DNA of 59,347 nt from Alphaproteobacteria bacterium SS10 (GTDB lineage Bacteria > Pseudomonadota > Alphaproteobacteria > TMED2), in contig JAHCML010000004.1 of NCBI GenBank assembly GCA_019192455.1, positions 211,684 to 271,030 on the forward strand, read 5' to 3'. The notes under the pieces were generated by a model. The model was given only the letters and a program-made list of their open reading frames with translations, did not search any database and was not told the origin of the DNA. The translations under genes and the position numbers were made by a program. Within the stretch, counting starts at the first letter, position 1, and each line of letters opens with the position of its first letter. This document shows, piece after piece, positions 15,514-24,399 of the stretch.

Positions 15514-18500
15514 TTATTGCCGCCGCATATCGAGCGTGTAGGGAAACTCACTGCTCATCTTCGCTGGCTCTGGCGTGAAGGGCCCGGGGGTGTGTCCCGA
15601 TGGCCAGAAGCGGGCTTCACGACGGCCCTGGGCTTCCTGCTCGTTAATCGGGCGGGTTTCAAAGCTGCGGCCACCTGGATGGGTTGAATGATAGGTACAA
15701 CCGCCGATGGCCCGGCCTTCCCAGGTATCAATTAGATCCAGTGTCAGCGGCGCATGGGCGGGAATGGTTGGGTGCAGACACAAGGCTGGTTGCCAAGAAC
15801 GGAAGCGGATGCCAGCGATTTGCCGGTCCGGTTGGTCGGTGGCGATCAACGGTACCTCAACCCCGTTACAGGCCAGCTTGTACCGATCACCGCTGGCGCC
15901 GGTAACCATCACCTGGATCCGGTCGAGGGAACTGTCGACAAAGCGGACGGTGCCGCCAATCGCACCCTCTTCACCAAGCACGTTCCAGGGCTCTAATGCG
16001 TTGCGCAGCTCAATCTCCACGCCCTCATACCGGGCGACACCGGCACGTGGGAACCGGAACTCAAAATGCGCCTTGAACCAGTCTGGCTTCATCTCAATGC
16101 CGAGGGCAGCGCTGGTTTGGCCCAACACCTCCTGGAAGTCCTGCCAGAGGAAGTAGGGCAGCATGAACTTGTCATGCAGCGCCGTCCCAAATCGGCGGAG
16201 GCCGCCATGATAAGGCTGATCCCAGAACCGGGCGATTAGGGCGCGGATGATCAGCTGTTGCGCCAGGCTCATCTCTGGATGCGGCGGCATCTCAAACCCA
16301 CGGAACTCAACGAGGCCGAGGCGGCCAGCAGGGCCGTCGGGTGAGTACAGTTTGTCGATACAAATCTCCGCCCGGTGGGTATTACCCGTGACGTCGACGA
16401 GTAGGTGACGGAACAGTCGGTCAACAAGCCAGGGCGGACATTCCTTACCCGCAGCGCTGGTTGGGTCCGGCACCTGGGCCAGCGCAATCTCAAGCTCATA
16501 GAGGCTGTCATGCCGCGCCTCATCAAAGCGGGGCGCCTGGCTGGTTGGGCCGATGAACAGGCCAGCGAACAAATAGCTTAGCGATGGGTGGTTCTGCCAA
16601 TACCGCACGATGGAGGCGAGCAGATCAGGACGACGCAGAAACGGGCTGTCATCGGCCGTGGCGCCGCCCACCACGATGTGGTTGCCGCCACCGGAACCGG
16701 CGGGGCGGCCATCGATATGAAACTTTGAGGCATCGAGGCCAGCCATCCGTGCCTCATCATACAGCGCCTCGGTAATCGCGATCTGATCCTGCCAGCTGGT
16801 GGCTGGGTGGATGTTGATCTCAATCACTCCAGGGTCTGGCGTGACCTTGATCACATTCATCCGTGGGTCATGGGGTGGGGCATAGCCCTCAATCTGCACC
16901 GCATGACCGGTATTGCTGGCGACCTCTTCAACCGCCTGCACCAGATCCACATACTCATCCGCTGACTGCAGTGGCGGGACGAAGACGCAGAGCTTGCCAT
17001 CCCGTGGTTCAACGGCGAGGGCCGTGCGCACGGCGGGGCCATCGCCCTCAAAATCACTGTTGAACCCGTAGCCTGACGCGAAGCCCTGGGCGTCGGTGCG
17101 GACCTCTTGCTCGGTCATCCGGCTGATCGCACCAGCGGCGGTTTGAATGACGGGTGCGCGGGCAGGCAGGTTGCTGCGCGCGGCAAACGGGTCAAGCTGG
17201 TGGATCGCCTGGGTCGGTTCCCCATCACGCCCAGTGAGGGAACCAAGCGGCAAGCGATAACCGGCGGCGCTATCACCGGGTACGAGGAAGAGGGCTTTCC
17301 GCCGGGTCTTCCACTTCTCACTCTGCCATTTGTAATGGCGGCGGCGCTGTTTGGTCTTAGTGGCCTTCGCCTGCATCGGTTGGACCGGCAGGACGAAGCT
17401 GACCGGGTTGTTCAGCCCACGGTCAAAGACGGCCGACATGCGTGCGCGCTCTTCCGGGTCGGCGAGTTGGTTATCAATCGGGTCAATCTCAGGCGCCAGC
17501 GAATGCTCTTTCAGCATGAATTCGGCTGGATCTTCAAAGGCCGGTTGGACGGTGTCGTCCTCAATCTCCAAGGCCTGGGCCAGTTCGCGGGTGAAGGCCT
17601 CGGCATCCTTGATGTCAGGCCCATCGCCTTCTGGCTTTTCTTCCGCGATCAGCTGGTGATCAGACCATAGGGGCACCCCGTCACCACGCCAGTAAAGGCC
17701 AAAAGCCCAGCGCGGCAGGGTCTCACCCGGATACCATTTGCCCTGGCCGTGATGCAGCAGGCCGCCAGGGGCGAACCGGGCCTGCAATCGGCGGATCAGC
17801 TTGTCGGCATATTCCCGCTTATTCGGACCAACGGCATCGATGTTCCACTCGTCATCATCGCGCTCATCTGAGGCGACGAAGGTTGGCTCCCCACCCATGG
17901 TGAGGCGCACATCGCCAGCCTGCAGCTTAGCCTCAACCGCGTCACCGGCGCTGACGATCTCCGCCCATTCATCACGGCCATAGGGGCGCGTGATGCGTGG
18001 TGTCTCTTTGAGGCGCGTAACCGCCATCTCAAAGTTGAAATCCACATGGGCTGAGCCGACAACGCCGCTGATTGGTGCCGCACTTTGTGGGGCAGGGGTA
18101 GCGGCGAGGGGGATATGCCCCTCACCAGCGAACAGGCCGGAGGTGGCATCGAGGCCAATCCATCCAGCACCGGGCACATAGATTTCGGCCCAGGCATGGA
18201 GGTCGGTGAAATCAGCCTCCGGTCCATCGGCACCATCTGTGGCCTTAAGATCGGCCTTCAGCTGGATCAGGTAACCGGAGACGAAGCGCGCGGCATAACC
18301 CAGATGCCGGAGCATTTGAACAAATAGCCAGGCGGTATCGCGGCAGGAACCCTTGGCCCGGCCTAATGTTTCCTCCGGCGTTTGAACACCCGGCTCCATC
18401 CGCACGATGTAGCCGATCTTGTTTTGAAGCATGGAGTTGAGGTCGACGAGGAAGTCCACCGTTGAGCGTGGTGTCAGATCAACCTCGTTAACCAGTGCCT

Positions 18501-18882
18501 GAAGCAGCGGCCCGTTCTCTGTCACCTCAAGATAGGGGGCGAGTTCTTTTGCTGTGCCTTCGTCGTAAGCGAGCGGCACCTCCCGGCAGTCTTCCTCGAG
18601 GAAGAAATCGAACGGGTTGATCGCATCCATTCGGGCGACGAGATCGATTGCCACCTCAAACTCACGCACCTTCTCAGGGAACACCAGGCGCGCCATGAAA
18701 TTGCCGAATGGGTCCTGCTGCCAATTGATGAAGTGGTCAGCCGGGGTGATCTTCTGTGAGTAGCTGATGATCGGCGTCCGGCAATGCGGGGCTGGGCGCA
18801 AGCGCACGATCTGCGGCCCCAGCTCTACCGGGCGGTCATAGTGATAGGTCGTGCGATGGGTTAACGCGACGCGAATGCTCAT
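15514..18882 (-). CDS. Transglutaminase-like / DUF2126 protein
   Basis: 1122 residues. The N-terminal third is a bacterial transglutaminase-like N domain (YHYDRPVELGPQIVRLRP) followed by a transglutaminase-like catalytic domain with its triad: Cys in AKGSCRDTAWL, His in LHAWAEIYVPG and Asp in LDATSGLF. The remainder is the large DUF2126 region with GGEPTFVASDERDDDEWN and FHIDGRPAGSGGGNHIVVGG. This fusion is common in alphaproteobacteria and cyanobacteria and often travels with alpha-E and circularly permuted ATP-grasp proteins, which are absent here. It is inferred to cut or ligate peptides; no substrate is established. Cytoplasmic, leading an operon with the aminotransferase. Confidence 0.85.
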   Translation of the reverse strand: MSIRVALTHRTTYHYDRPVELGPQIVRLRPAPHCRTPIISYSQKITPADHFINWQQDPFGNFMARLVFPEKVREFEVAIDLVARMDAINPFDFFLEEDCREVPLAYDEGTAKELAPYLEVTENGPLLQALVNEVDLTPRSTVDFLVDLNSMLQNKIGYIVRMEPGVQTPEETLGRAKGSCRDTAWLFVQMLRHLGYAARFVSGYLIQLKADLKATDGADGPEADFTDLHAWAEIYVPGAGWIGLDATSGLFAGEGHIPLAATPAPQSAAPISGVVGSAHVDFNFEMAVTRLKETPRITRPYGRDEWAEIVSAGDAVEAKLQAGDVRLTMGGEPTFVASDERDDDEWNIDAVGPNKREYADKLIRRLQARFAPGGLLHHGQGKWYPGETLPRWAFGLYWRGDGVPLWSDHQLIAEEKPEGDGPDIKDAEAFTRELAQALEIEDDTVQPAFEDPAEFMLKEHSLAPEIDPIDNQLADPEERARMSAVFDRGLNNPVSFVLPVQPMQAKATKTKQRRRHYKWQSEKWKTRRKALFLVPGDSAAGYRLPLGSLTGRDGEPTQAIHQLDPFAARSNLPARAPVIQTAAGAISRMTEQEVRTDAQGFASGYGFNSDFEGDGPAVRTALAVEPRDGKLCVFVPPLQSADEYVDLVQAVEEVASNTGHAVQIEGYAPPHDPRMNVIKVTPDPGVIEINIHPATSWQDQIAITEALYDEARMAGLDASKFHIDGRPAGSGGGNHIVVGGATADDSPFLRRPDLLASIVRYWQNHPSLSYLFAGLFIGPTSQAPRFDEARHDSLYELEIALAQVPDPTSAAGKECPPWLVDRLFRHLLVDVTGNTHRAEICIDKLYSPDGPAGRLGLVEFRGFEMPPHPEMSLAQQLIIRALIARFWDQPYHGGLRRFGTALHDKFMLPYFLWQDFQEVLGQTSAALGIEMKPDWFKAHFEFRFPRAGVARYEGVEIELRNALEPWNVLGEEGAIGGTVRFVDSSLDRIQVMVTGASGDRYKLACNGVEVPLIATDQPDRQIAGIRFRSWQPALCLHPTIPAHAPLTLDLIDTWEGRAIGGCTYHSTHPGGRSFETRPINEQEAQGRREARFWPSGHTPGPFTPEPAKMSSEFPYTLDMRRQ

Positions 18883-19000
18883 CGGTAAGGCTCTGGACGG
18901 CTTGAAAACGGCTGTTTAGCTGCGACAGGCTTGTACGCAACCCGCCAAGCCTAACACAAGTGCCATCCGGAAGGGGCAGCCATCCGTTAGCCGTCACCCA

Positions 19001-21307
19001 TCAGTCAGAACCACGTGCCAGGCGTAGCTCGTCACCTGGCTTCACGACCTTCTGCAGGATAAAGGCGCCCACGGTGAGAGCTGCACCAATGGCATCGCTG
19101 ATTAAGCCGCCCTCAATTAAGAACAGGGCCGCAATCAGTAGGCAAACCCGTGATGGCCAGGCGGCGGCACTCTTGATGAACCAACCCTGTACAGCGGAGG
19201 CGAGTAGGAACACGCCGATCGATGCGGTCACACCTGCCTGCAGGATGGCAATCCAGGTGCCGTCCATCAGCAGCGCTGAGTTGTAGAAGAACATGAACGG
19301 CACGATGAAGGCGGTAATCCCGACCTTGAACGAGGTAACCGAGGTCTCCATCGGGTTCGCCCCGGAGATACCGGCCGCCGCATATGAGGCCAGGGCCACT
19401 GGTGGCGTAATCGCTGAGACAACCGCGAAATAGAAGACGAAGAAATGCGCCGTCAGCATTGGGATGCCTAGCTCAACCAGACCTGGCGCCACGACCGATG
19501 CGGCAACAGCATAGGCCGCCGTGGTTGGCATCCCCATGCCCAGTAGGATTGAGATGCACATGGCGAAGAACAGGGCCAACAGTTGCGATGCCTCGGCCAG
19601 ATCCAGCAGTAGGTTAGAGAAGCGCGCCCCAACACCGGTGAGGGAAATCACACCAACGATAATGCCAGCACAGGCACAGACGGCGATGATCTGGATCGAC
19701 ATATTACCTGCGATATCCAGCGCCTTAATGATGCTGCGTGGCCCCATGCGATGTGGGGTTAGCCAACTAACAACGGCAGCGGCGGCAATCGCCAGCGTTC
19801 CCGCCCGAATAACCGAGTAGCCTGCGAAGAGGGCGTAAATCAGGATTACAATCGGGATGAACAGGAAGACCTGTTTGGCCATGGCCTTGAGCTTTGGCAG
19901 CTCATCATCACGCATCCCACGCATGCCGAGGCGGGCCGCTTCAAAATCCACCATGAAGTAGATGGACATGAAATAGAGGATCGCCGGGATCACCGCGGCG
20001 GTGGCGATGTCGGTGTAGGGAATGCCCGTAATCTCCGCCATGATGAAGGCGCCAGCGCCCATGATCGGCGGCATAATTTGGCCACCGGTTGAGGCGGCGG
20101 CCTCGACAGCGCCTGCCGTCTTTTTTGGATAGCCAACCTTCTTCATCAGCGGGATGGTGAGAGAGCCAGTGGCCACCACATTGCCGGCCGATGTGCCATT
20201 GATCATGCCCATCAGTCCGGAGGCAAAGATCGCCACCTTGGCCGGGCCACCACGGGCACGTCCAGCCGCCGCGAAGGCGAAGTTAACGAAGTAATCGCCC
20301 ACCTTTGACGCCTGAAGGAAGGCGGCGAAGATGATGAACAGGATAATGTAGGTGGAGGATACCGCCGTGGTCGGGCCCAAGATTCCGGCATCGGTGTAAA
20401 CCTGGCTAAAGAAACGCTGCCACGTCACCGCTGGCGCGTTCAGGAAGCCAGGTAGGAATTGGCCAGCAAAGACATAGACCAGGAAGACCGAGGCGATGAC
20501 AACCAGCGCCAGACCGGCAACCCGGCGTGTCATCTCCATAATCAATAAGGTGCCCGCAACGGCGGCGATTGAGATGCCAATCGGTGCAAATGGGGTGCCG
20601 GTGGAGTTCCGCATCAACGTGCCATAGACCGTGATCAGATAGATCGCGACGGCAACACCGCAGACAGCTAGAACCAGATCTGATGGGGCGAAGCGAAGCC
20701 GGGTCCGGCGGTTGAACCAGGACATAACAATCCCGCCCGCGCTGGCAATGATAAGCGGCAGGCCAAATAGCCAAGTTTCATTGAACTTGATGGTCTTATC
20801 GATGCCATTCCAGCTGACGCCATCGGCGATTTGAAAGGCGAAGTAGAGCGCCATGCCAAGCGACATTAGGGCGGGCGCCAGTAGGGCCCAGCCAACCCAG
20901 CCGAGAATGGTTTTTTCATCCGATTTCTCTTGGGCAAAGCCACAGCCAGCAAACATTAAGAAGCCGAGGGTAAGGGCACCCGCAATGTGGACGATCCGGA
21001 AGTTCCAGGTTTCCATCGGGAAGGTCGGCAGATAGGGGATATCAATCAGACCGGCGGTCATCGCACTGATCGAGAGACCGTTCAGGGCCGCCATGTGGAA
21101 GCCAGCATAGACCGTGGTCAGGAAGCCAATGATGTAGAATAGGCGTCCCTGGTACTGGCGGCGGTTGCTCTCAACCGGCTCATCATCTACCCCGTCGGCA
21201 ATCATCGGTCCGGCATCGGTCTGTGGCGCTGTGGTCGCCGCTGCCTCGATTGCAGGTTCGGCTGCAGTATCTTCAGACGTCTTGTCGTTGTTAGGTTGGT
21301 CTGTCAT
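19001..21307 (-). CDS. TRAP transporter fused permease (TAXI type)
   Basis: 768 residues. A charged N-terminal cytoplasmic tail of ~50 residues precedes many hydrophobic helices, with the small (4TM, Q-like) and large (12TM, M-like) TRAP membrane domains fused in one chain. M-domain landmarks include ASGLMGMINGTSAGNVVATG and GQIMPPIMGAGAFIMAEI. It works with the TAXI-type periplasmic receptor encoded just upstream, using an ion gradient to import organic acids or similar solutes. A strong hairpin lies between receptor and permease. The substrate is unknown; TAXI systems are often linked to glutamate or dicarboxylates. Confidence 0.93.
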   Translation of the reverse strand: MTDQPNNDKTSEDTAAEPAIEAAATTAPQTDAGPMIADGVDDEPVESNRRQYQGRLFYIIGFLTTVYAGFHMAALNGLSISAMTAGLIDIPYLPTFPMETWNFRIVHIAGALTLGFLMFAGCGFAQEKSDEKTILGWVGWALLAPALMSLGMALYFAFQIADGVSWNGIDKTIKFNETWLFGLPLIIASAGGIVMSWFNRRTRLRFAPSDLVLAVCGVAVAIYLITVYGTLMRNSTGTPFAPIGISIAAVAGTLLIMEMTRRVAGLALVVIASVFLVYVFAGQFLPGFLNAPAVTWQRFFSQVYTDAGILGPTTAVSSTYIILFIIFAAFLQASKVGDYFVNFAFAAAGRARGGPAKVAIFASGLMGMINGTSAGNVVATGSLTIPLMKKVGYPKKTAGAVEAAASTGGQIMPPIMGAGAFIMAEITGIPYTDIATAAVIPAILYFMSIYFMVDFEAARLGMRGMRDDELPKLKAMAKQVFLFIPIVILIYALFAGYSVIRAGTLAIAAAAVVSWLTPHRMGPRSIIKALDIAGNMSIQIIAVCACAGIIVGVISLTGVGARFSNLLLDLAEASQLLALFFAMCISILLGMGMPTTAAYAVAASVVAPGLVELGIPMLTAHFFVFYFAVVSAITPPVALASYAAAGISGANPMETSVTSFKVGITAFIVPFMFFYNSALLMDGTWIAILQAGVTASIGVFLLASAVQGWFIKSAAAWPSRVCLLIAALFLIEGGLISDAIGAALTVGAFILQKVVKPGDELRLARGSD

Positions 21308-21374
21308 TGGCGATGCTGCAGCGCCTTATGCGCTGTCCTTGGGGCGAGGGGGCTATTGATTGGTCTTTAGAGAA

Positions 21375-21405
21375 TGAAGGCCGCGCCTCAACAGCGCGGC
21401 CTTCA
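21375..21405 (-). terminator. Intercistronic 12-bp hairpin in the TRAP operon
   Basis: TGAAGGCCGCGC, a 7-nt loop and GCGCGGCCTTCA form a perfect 12-bp stem between the receptor stop and the permease start. On the transcribed strand only TTCTCT follows, so termination is probably partial. It likely protects the receptor mRNA or attenuates permease expression. Confidence 0.75.
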
Positions 21406-21432
21406 ACATGTGTTCAAACTGCACGCGGCAGA

Positions 21433-22413
21433 TTAATTGCCGTGGATCAGATCGGCTGGGATCGACGCGCCGTTCTCGTTGAACCACTTCGCAGCACCTG
21501 GGTGCCAAGGCATGAAGTCGTTCTTGTCCCAGTTCTCAACCAGGGTGGAACGGGCAGCGCGGTGGATGTTCACCATGCGCTCGTTATCGGACATCACAAC
21601 CTTGGTCGCCTCATAGACGAAGCTCTCAGGCAGGTCACAATTGGCGATGGCGAAGTTCCACATAGAAACCGAACGCGCATCGGCGGTCAGCGTGGTGTAG
21701 GTGTCGGCCTTGATGCTGAAATTGGCGACCGGGAAGGCCTCCATGATCTTCTTCTGCTCAGCTTCGGTGAACTCAATGATGTTCACGCTGGTCTGAACTT
21801 CCAGCTGGCTAACCGCTGGGACTGGAACACCAGCCGCAAACGCGATCACGTCTAGCAGGCCATCTTGAAGCTGGCCGCCAAGGTCGGTCCAACCGCCATT
21901 CCGACGCTCAAAATCAACGCCTAGGGTCTCCATCATGCGTGGGAAATAGGTGTCGGAGGTTGAGCCCGCAGGACCAAAGCCAATCTTGGCACCGGCTGGG
22001 ATGTCAGCGATCGATGAAATGCCGGATGAGCTCAGCGCGGTGACTGAGAATGGGGTCTGGTACATCGGGAACATGGCGCAGGCATTGGTCATCTGCAGAC
22101 CAGGCGCGATTGGATTGTTGCCGTCGATGGACTCACGGGCTGGACCCATGGTGGTCATGCCGAACGCCGCATCGCCCGTGTGGACAAGGGCCATGTTCTG
22201 CATTGGGCCGCCGGTGACTTCACCACCGCCGGAGACACCCAGCTCATCAGCGACAAGATTTGCCCAGCCAGAACCATAGGCGAAATAGGTGCCGCCTTGG
22301 CTGGCAGTACCAACGGTAAAGCTGGATGGCCAATTGGATTTGTCAGCGGCGTCAGCTGCCATAGGCAGTGACATCATTGCGAGGCCAGCAGCGGCCGCGA
22401 TCAGTTGTTTCAT
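21433..22413 (-). CDS. TAXI family TRAP transporter solute-binding receptor
   Basis: 326 residues from ATG 22413 (MKQLIAAAAGLAMMSLPMAA), supported by GGAAAGGA about 9 nt upstream and by the clear signal peptide ending near ADAAD. The mature protein has TAXI features: VGTASQGGTYFAYGSGWANL near the N-terminus and GFGPAGSTSDTYFPRM in the middle. It binds solute in the periplasm and delivers it to the fused permease downstream. The frame extends 17 codons further upstream, but that extension is not signal-like. Located directly downstream of alanine dehydrogenase on the same strand, so an amino or organic acid substrate is plausible. Confidence 0.92.
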   Translation of the reverse strand: MKQLIAAAAGLAMMSLPMAADAADKSNWPSSFTVGTASQGGTYFAYGSGWANLVADELGVSGGGEVTGGPMQNMALVHTGDAAFGMTTMGPARESIDGNNPIAPGLQMTNACAMFPMYQTPFSVTALSSSGISSIADIPAGAKIGFGPAGSTSDTYFPRMMETLGVDFERRNGGWTDLGGQLQDGLLDVIAFAAGVPVPAVSQLEVQTSVNIIEFTEAEQKKIMEAFPVANFSIKADTYTTLTADARSVSMWNFAIANCDLPESFVYEATKVVMSDNERMVNIHRAARSTLVENWDKNDFMPWHPGAAKWFNENGASIPADLIHGN

Positions 22414-22535
22414 GGAGGGGGTTCCTTTCCAAGATGGAAAGCCGTTGTTCCGGCTCATTTGCAAACAAATAGCGCGGTAACCTAGCCGGGCTCATCCAGC
22501 TTGGGAAGCTAACCTTGTGCTGCGGCGCAGCAGGC

Positions 22536-23651
22536 TTACGCGGCTAACGCCTTCGCCGGATCGCAGTAATCGAGCGATAGGCTCTCCGCCACCTGCTGGT
22601 TCACGACCTGGCCCTTATGAACGTTGAGGCCGGCACGTAGATGCGGGTCACGGATCATAGCTTCCAGGCCATGGTCAGCCAGCATCAGGCCGTAATGAAG
22701 GGTGGCATTGCCGAGGGCATAGCTCGACGTCTTTGGCACGGCACCCGGCATGTTGGCGACGCAGTAATGGATCACGCCATCAACAACATAGGTTGGGGCA
22801 GCATGGGTTGTAGCGTGGGAGGTTTCAAAGCAGCCACCCTGGTCGATGGCCACATCAACCACCACGGTACCTGGGCGCATGGTCTTGATCATCTCTGCCG
22901 TCACCAGCTTGGGCGCACTGGCGCCCGGGATGAGGACAGAGCCAATCACCACATCTGCTGCTGCAACCTCAGAGGCAATTGCCTCAGTGGTCGAGTAAAG
23001 CGTGTGGATACGGCCACCAAACTGGTCATCCAACTGGCGTAGGCGGGGTAGGGAGCGGTCGAGGATGCTAACCTCAGCACCGAGGCCGACAGCCATCTTG
23101 GCCGCTTGGGTGCCAACGACACCGCCGCCAATGACAGTTACCTTGGCAGGCGCCACACCCGGCACGCCACCCAGCAACAGGCCCTCACCACCCGCATGGG
23201 CCTCAAGGGAACGCGCCGCCGCTTGAATTGAAAGGCGTCCAGCAACCTCAGACATCGGGGCCAGAAGCGGCAGGCCGCCGGTGGCGCCAGTGACAGTCTC
23301 GTAGGCAATCGCCGTGCAACCGCTGGCCATCAAGCCTTCAGTCTGTGGGCGGTCAGCTGCCAGGTGCAGGTAAGTGTAGAGGATTTGACCGGCGCGTAGC
23401 TGTTTGAACTCAGCTTCCTGTGGCTCCTTAACCTTCACCACCATGTCTGACTTCGCGAAGATTTCAGCGGCGGTATCAACGATCTTGGCGCCTGCCTTAC
23501 GGTAGGCGTCATCATCGGCGCCAATGCCAGCACCAGCCTTGGTTTCAATCAGTACCTCATGGCCGTGGGCGACGTATTCACGGACAGCGGCCGGGGTAAG
23601 GCCAACGCGGTATTCGTGGTTCTTGATTTCCTTAGGGCAGCCGACACGCAT
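22536..23651 (-). CDS. ald: Alanine dehydrogenase
   Basis: 371 residues, the standard length. It begins [20 protein letters not shown], carrying the substrate arginine, then Lys75 in VKVKEP and catalytic His96 in YLHLA. The NAD fold is [20 protein letters not shown]. It interconverts L-alanine and pyruvate plus ammonia with NAD. A divergent Lrp/AsnC-type gene starts 184 nt away, the usual AldR arrangement. The TAXI receptor gene follows 122 nt downstream on the same strand. Confidence 0.96.
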   Translation of the reverse strand: MRVGCPKEIKNHEYRVGLTPAAVREYVAHGHEVLIETKAGAGIGADDDAYRKAGAKIVDTAAEIFAKSDMVVKVKEPQEAEFKQLRAGQILYTYLHLAADRPQTEGLMASGCTAIAYETVTGATGGLPLLAPMSEVAGRLSIQAAARSLEAHAGGEGLLLGGVPGVAPAKVTVIGGGVVGTQAAKMAVGLGAEVSILDRSLPRLRQLDDQFGGRIHTLYSTTEAIASEVAAADVVIGSVLIPGASAPKLVTAEMIKTMRPGTVVVDVAIDQGGCFETSHATTHAAPTYVVDGVIHYCVANMPGAVPKTSSYALGNATLHYGLMLADHGLEAMIRDPHLRAGLNVHKGQVVNQQVAESLSLDYCDPAKALAA

Positions 23652-23753
23652 GGTTCATTTCCTCACGATATGAATATGGGCGCTATTCTCTGCGCCATTC
23701 ATGCCAGAATATGCCGATAGACCCTGCAATGTCCTTGCAATTCGTGATCATGT

Positions 23754-23769
23754 TGCGCAGCATTGCGCA
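23754..23769. promoter_or_regulatory. Candidate Lrp/AldR operator between ald and its regulator
   Basis: Two copies of the self-complementary hexamer TGCGCA (23754-23759 and 23764-23769) flank a 4-nt spacer in the 184-nt divergent intergenic region. TGCAAT also occurs twice just upstream, around 23724-23741. Lrp-type regulators bind such dyads, but the assignment is by position only. Confidence 0.4.
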
Positions 23770-23835
23770 CGAAATAAGCGTGATTAATAGTTTTAGCGCG
23801 TGAAAAGCGCGTTTAGATTTTTGCAGTGCGAAATA

Positions 23836-24288
23836 ATGGCTGAAATGGACCGTTTTGACCGGCAGATTCTGGACGCTTTGCAGGACAATGCGCGGCTAAG
23901 CAATGTGCAGCTGGCCGAGCTTGTCGGGCTATCGCCATCTGCGTGTTCCCGTCGCATTCAATCGCTTGAGGATGCCGGGGTTATCTCTGGCTATCGCGCG
24001 GTCCTAAACCGGGAGGCGATTGGCCTGCCGATGACGGTGCTGGTCAATGTTTCAATCCAAACCCTAAGTCGCGATCAAATGGATGCATTTGAGGAGGCCG
24101 TGGGCAATATCCCAGAGCTTTTGGTTTGCTATCTCGTCTCTGGCAGTAGTGATTACCTGTTAAGGATTGCCGCCCGTGACCTCGGTGATTTTGAGCGGAT
24201 CCACACTGAGCATCTGGCTGCGCTGCCCTATGTTTCGCGGATTGAGTCTAATTTTGCCCTGCGCGAGGTGGTTAACCGCGCGCCTTAA
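23836..24288 (+). CDS. Lrp/AsnC family transcriptional regulator (AldR-like)
   Basis: 150 residues from ATG 23836 (MAEMDRFDRQILDALQDNAR). The N-terminal winged helix-turn-helix includes VQLAELVGLSPSACSRRIQS, and the C-terminal RAM ligand-binding domain includes VCYLVSGSSDYLLRIAARDL. Lrp proteins form octamers that sense amino acids. Its divergent position beside ald suggests it is the alanine-responsive activator of ald. A GTG at 23800 could add 12 residues, but these do not fit the family start. Confidence 0.92.
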   Translation: MAEMDRFDRQILDALQDNARLSNVQLAELVGLSPSACSRRIQSLEDAGVISGYRAVLNREAIGLPMTVLVNVSIQTLSRDQMDAFEEAVGNIPELLVCYLVSGSSDYLLRIAARDLGDFERIHTEHLAALPYVSRIESNFALREVVNRAP

Positions 24289-24399
24289 CGCGTTGATATT
24301 TGACGCTTTGTCCTTCAATCATTCGGTGAAACTGGTAATCTGCGCGTGAGTGTCGTCAAACACTGTATGCAGCTTATTCTCGCAATTCTGAGAGTCCCC

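Noticed and set aside
17107-17670. 187-codon plus-strand frame opposite the transglutaminase/DUF2126 gene
   Set aside because: Antisense to a well-supported gene, with no ribosome site or recognisable domain.
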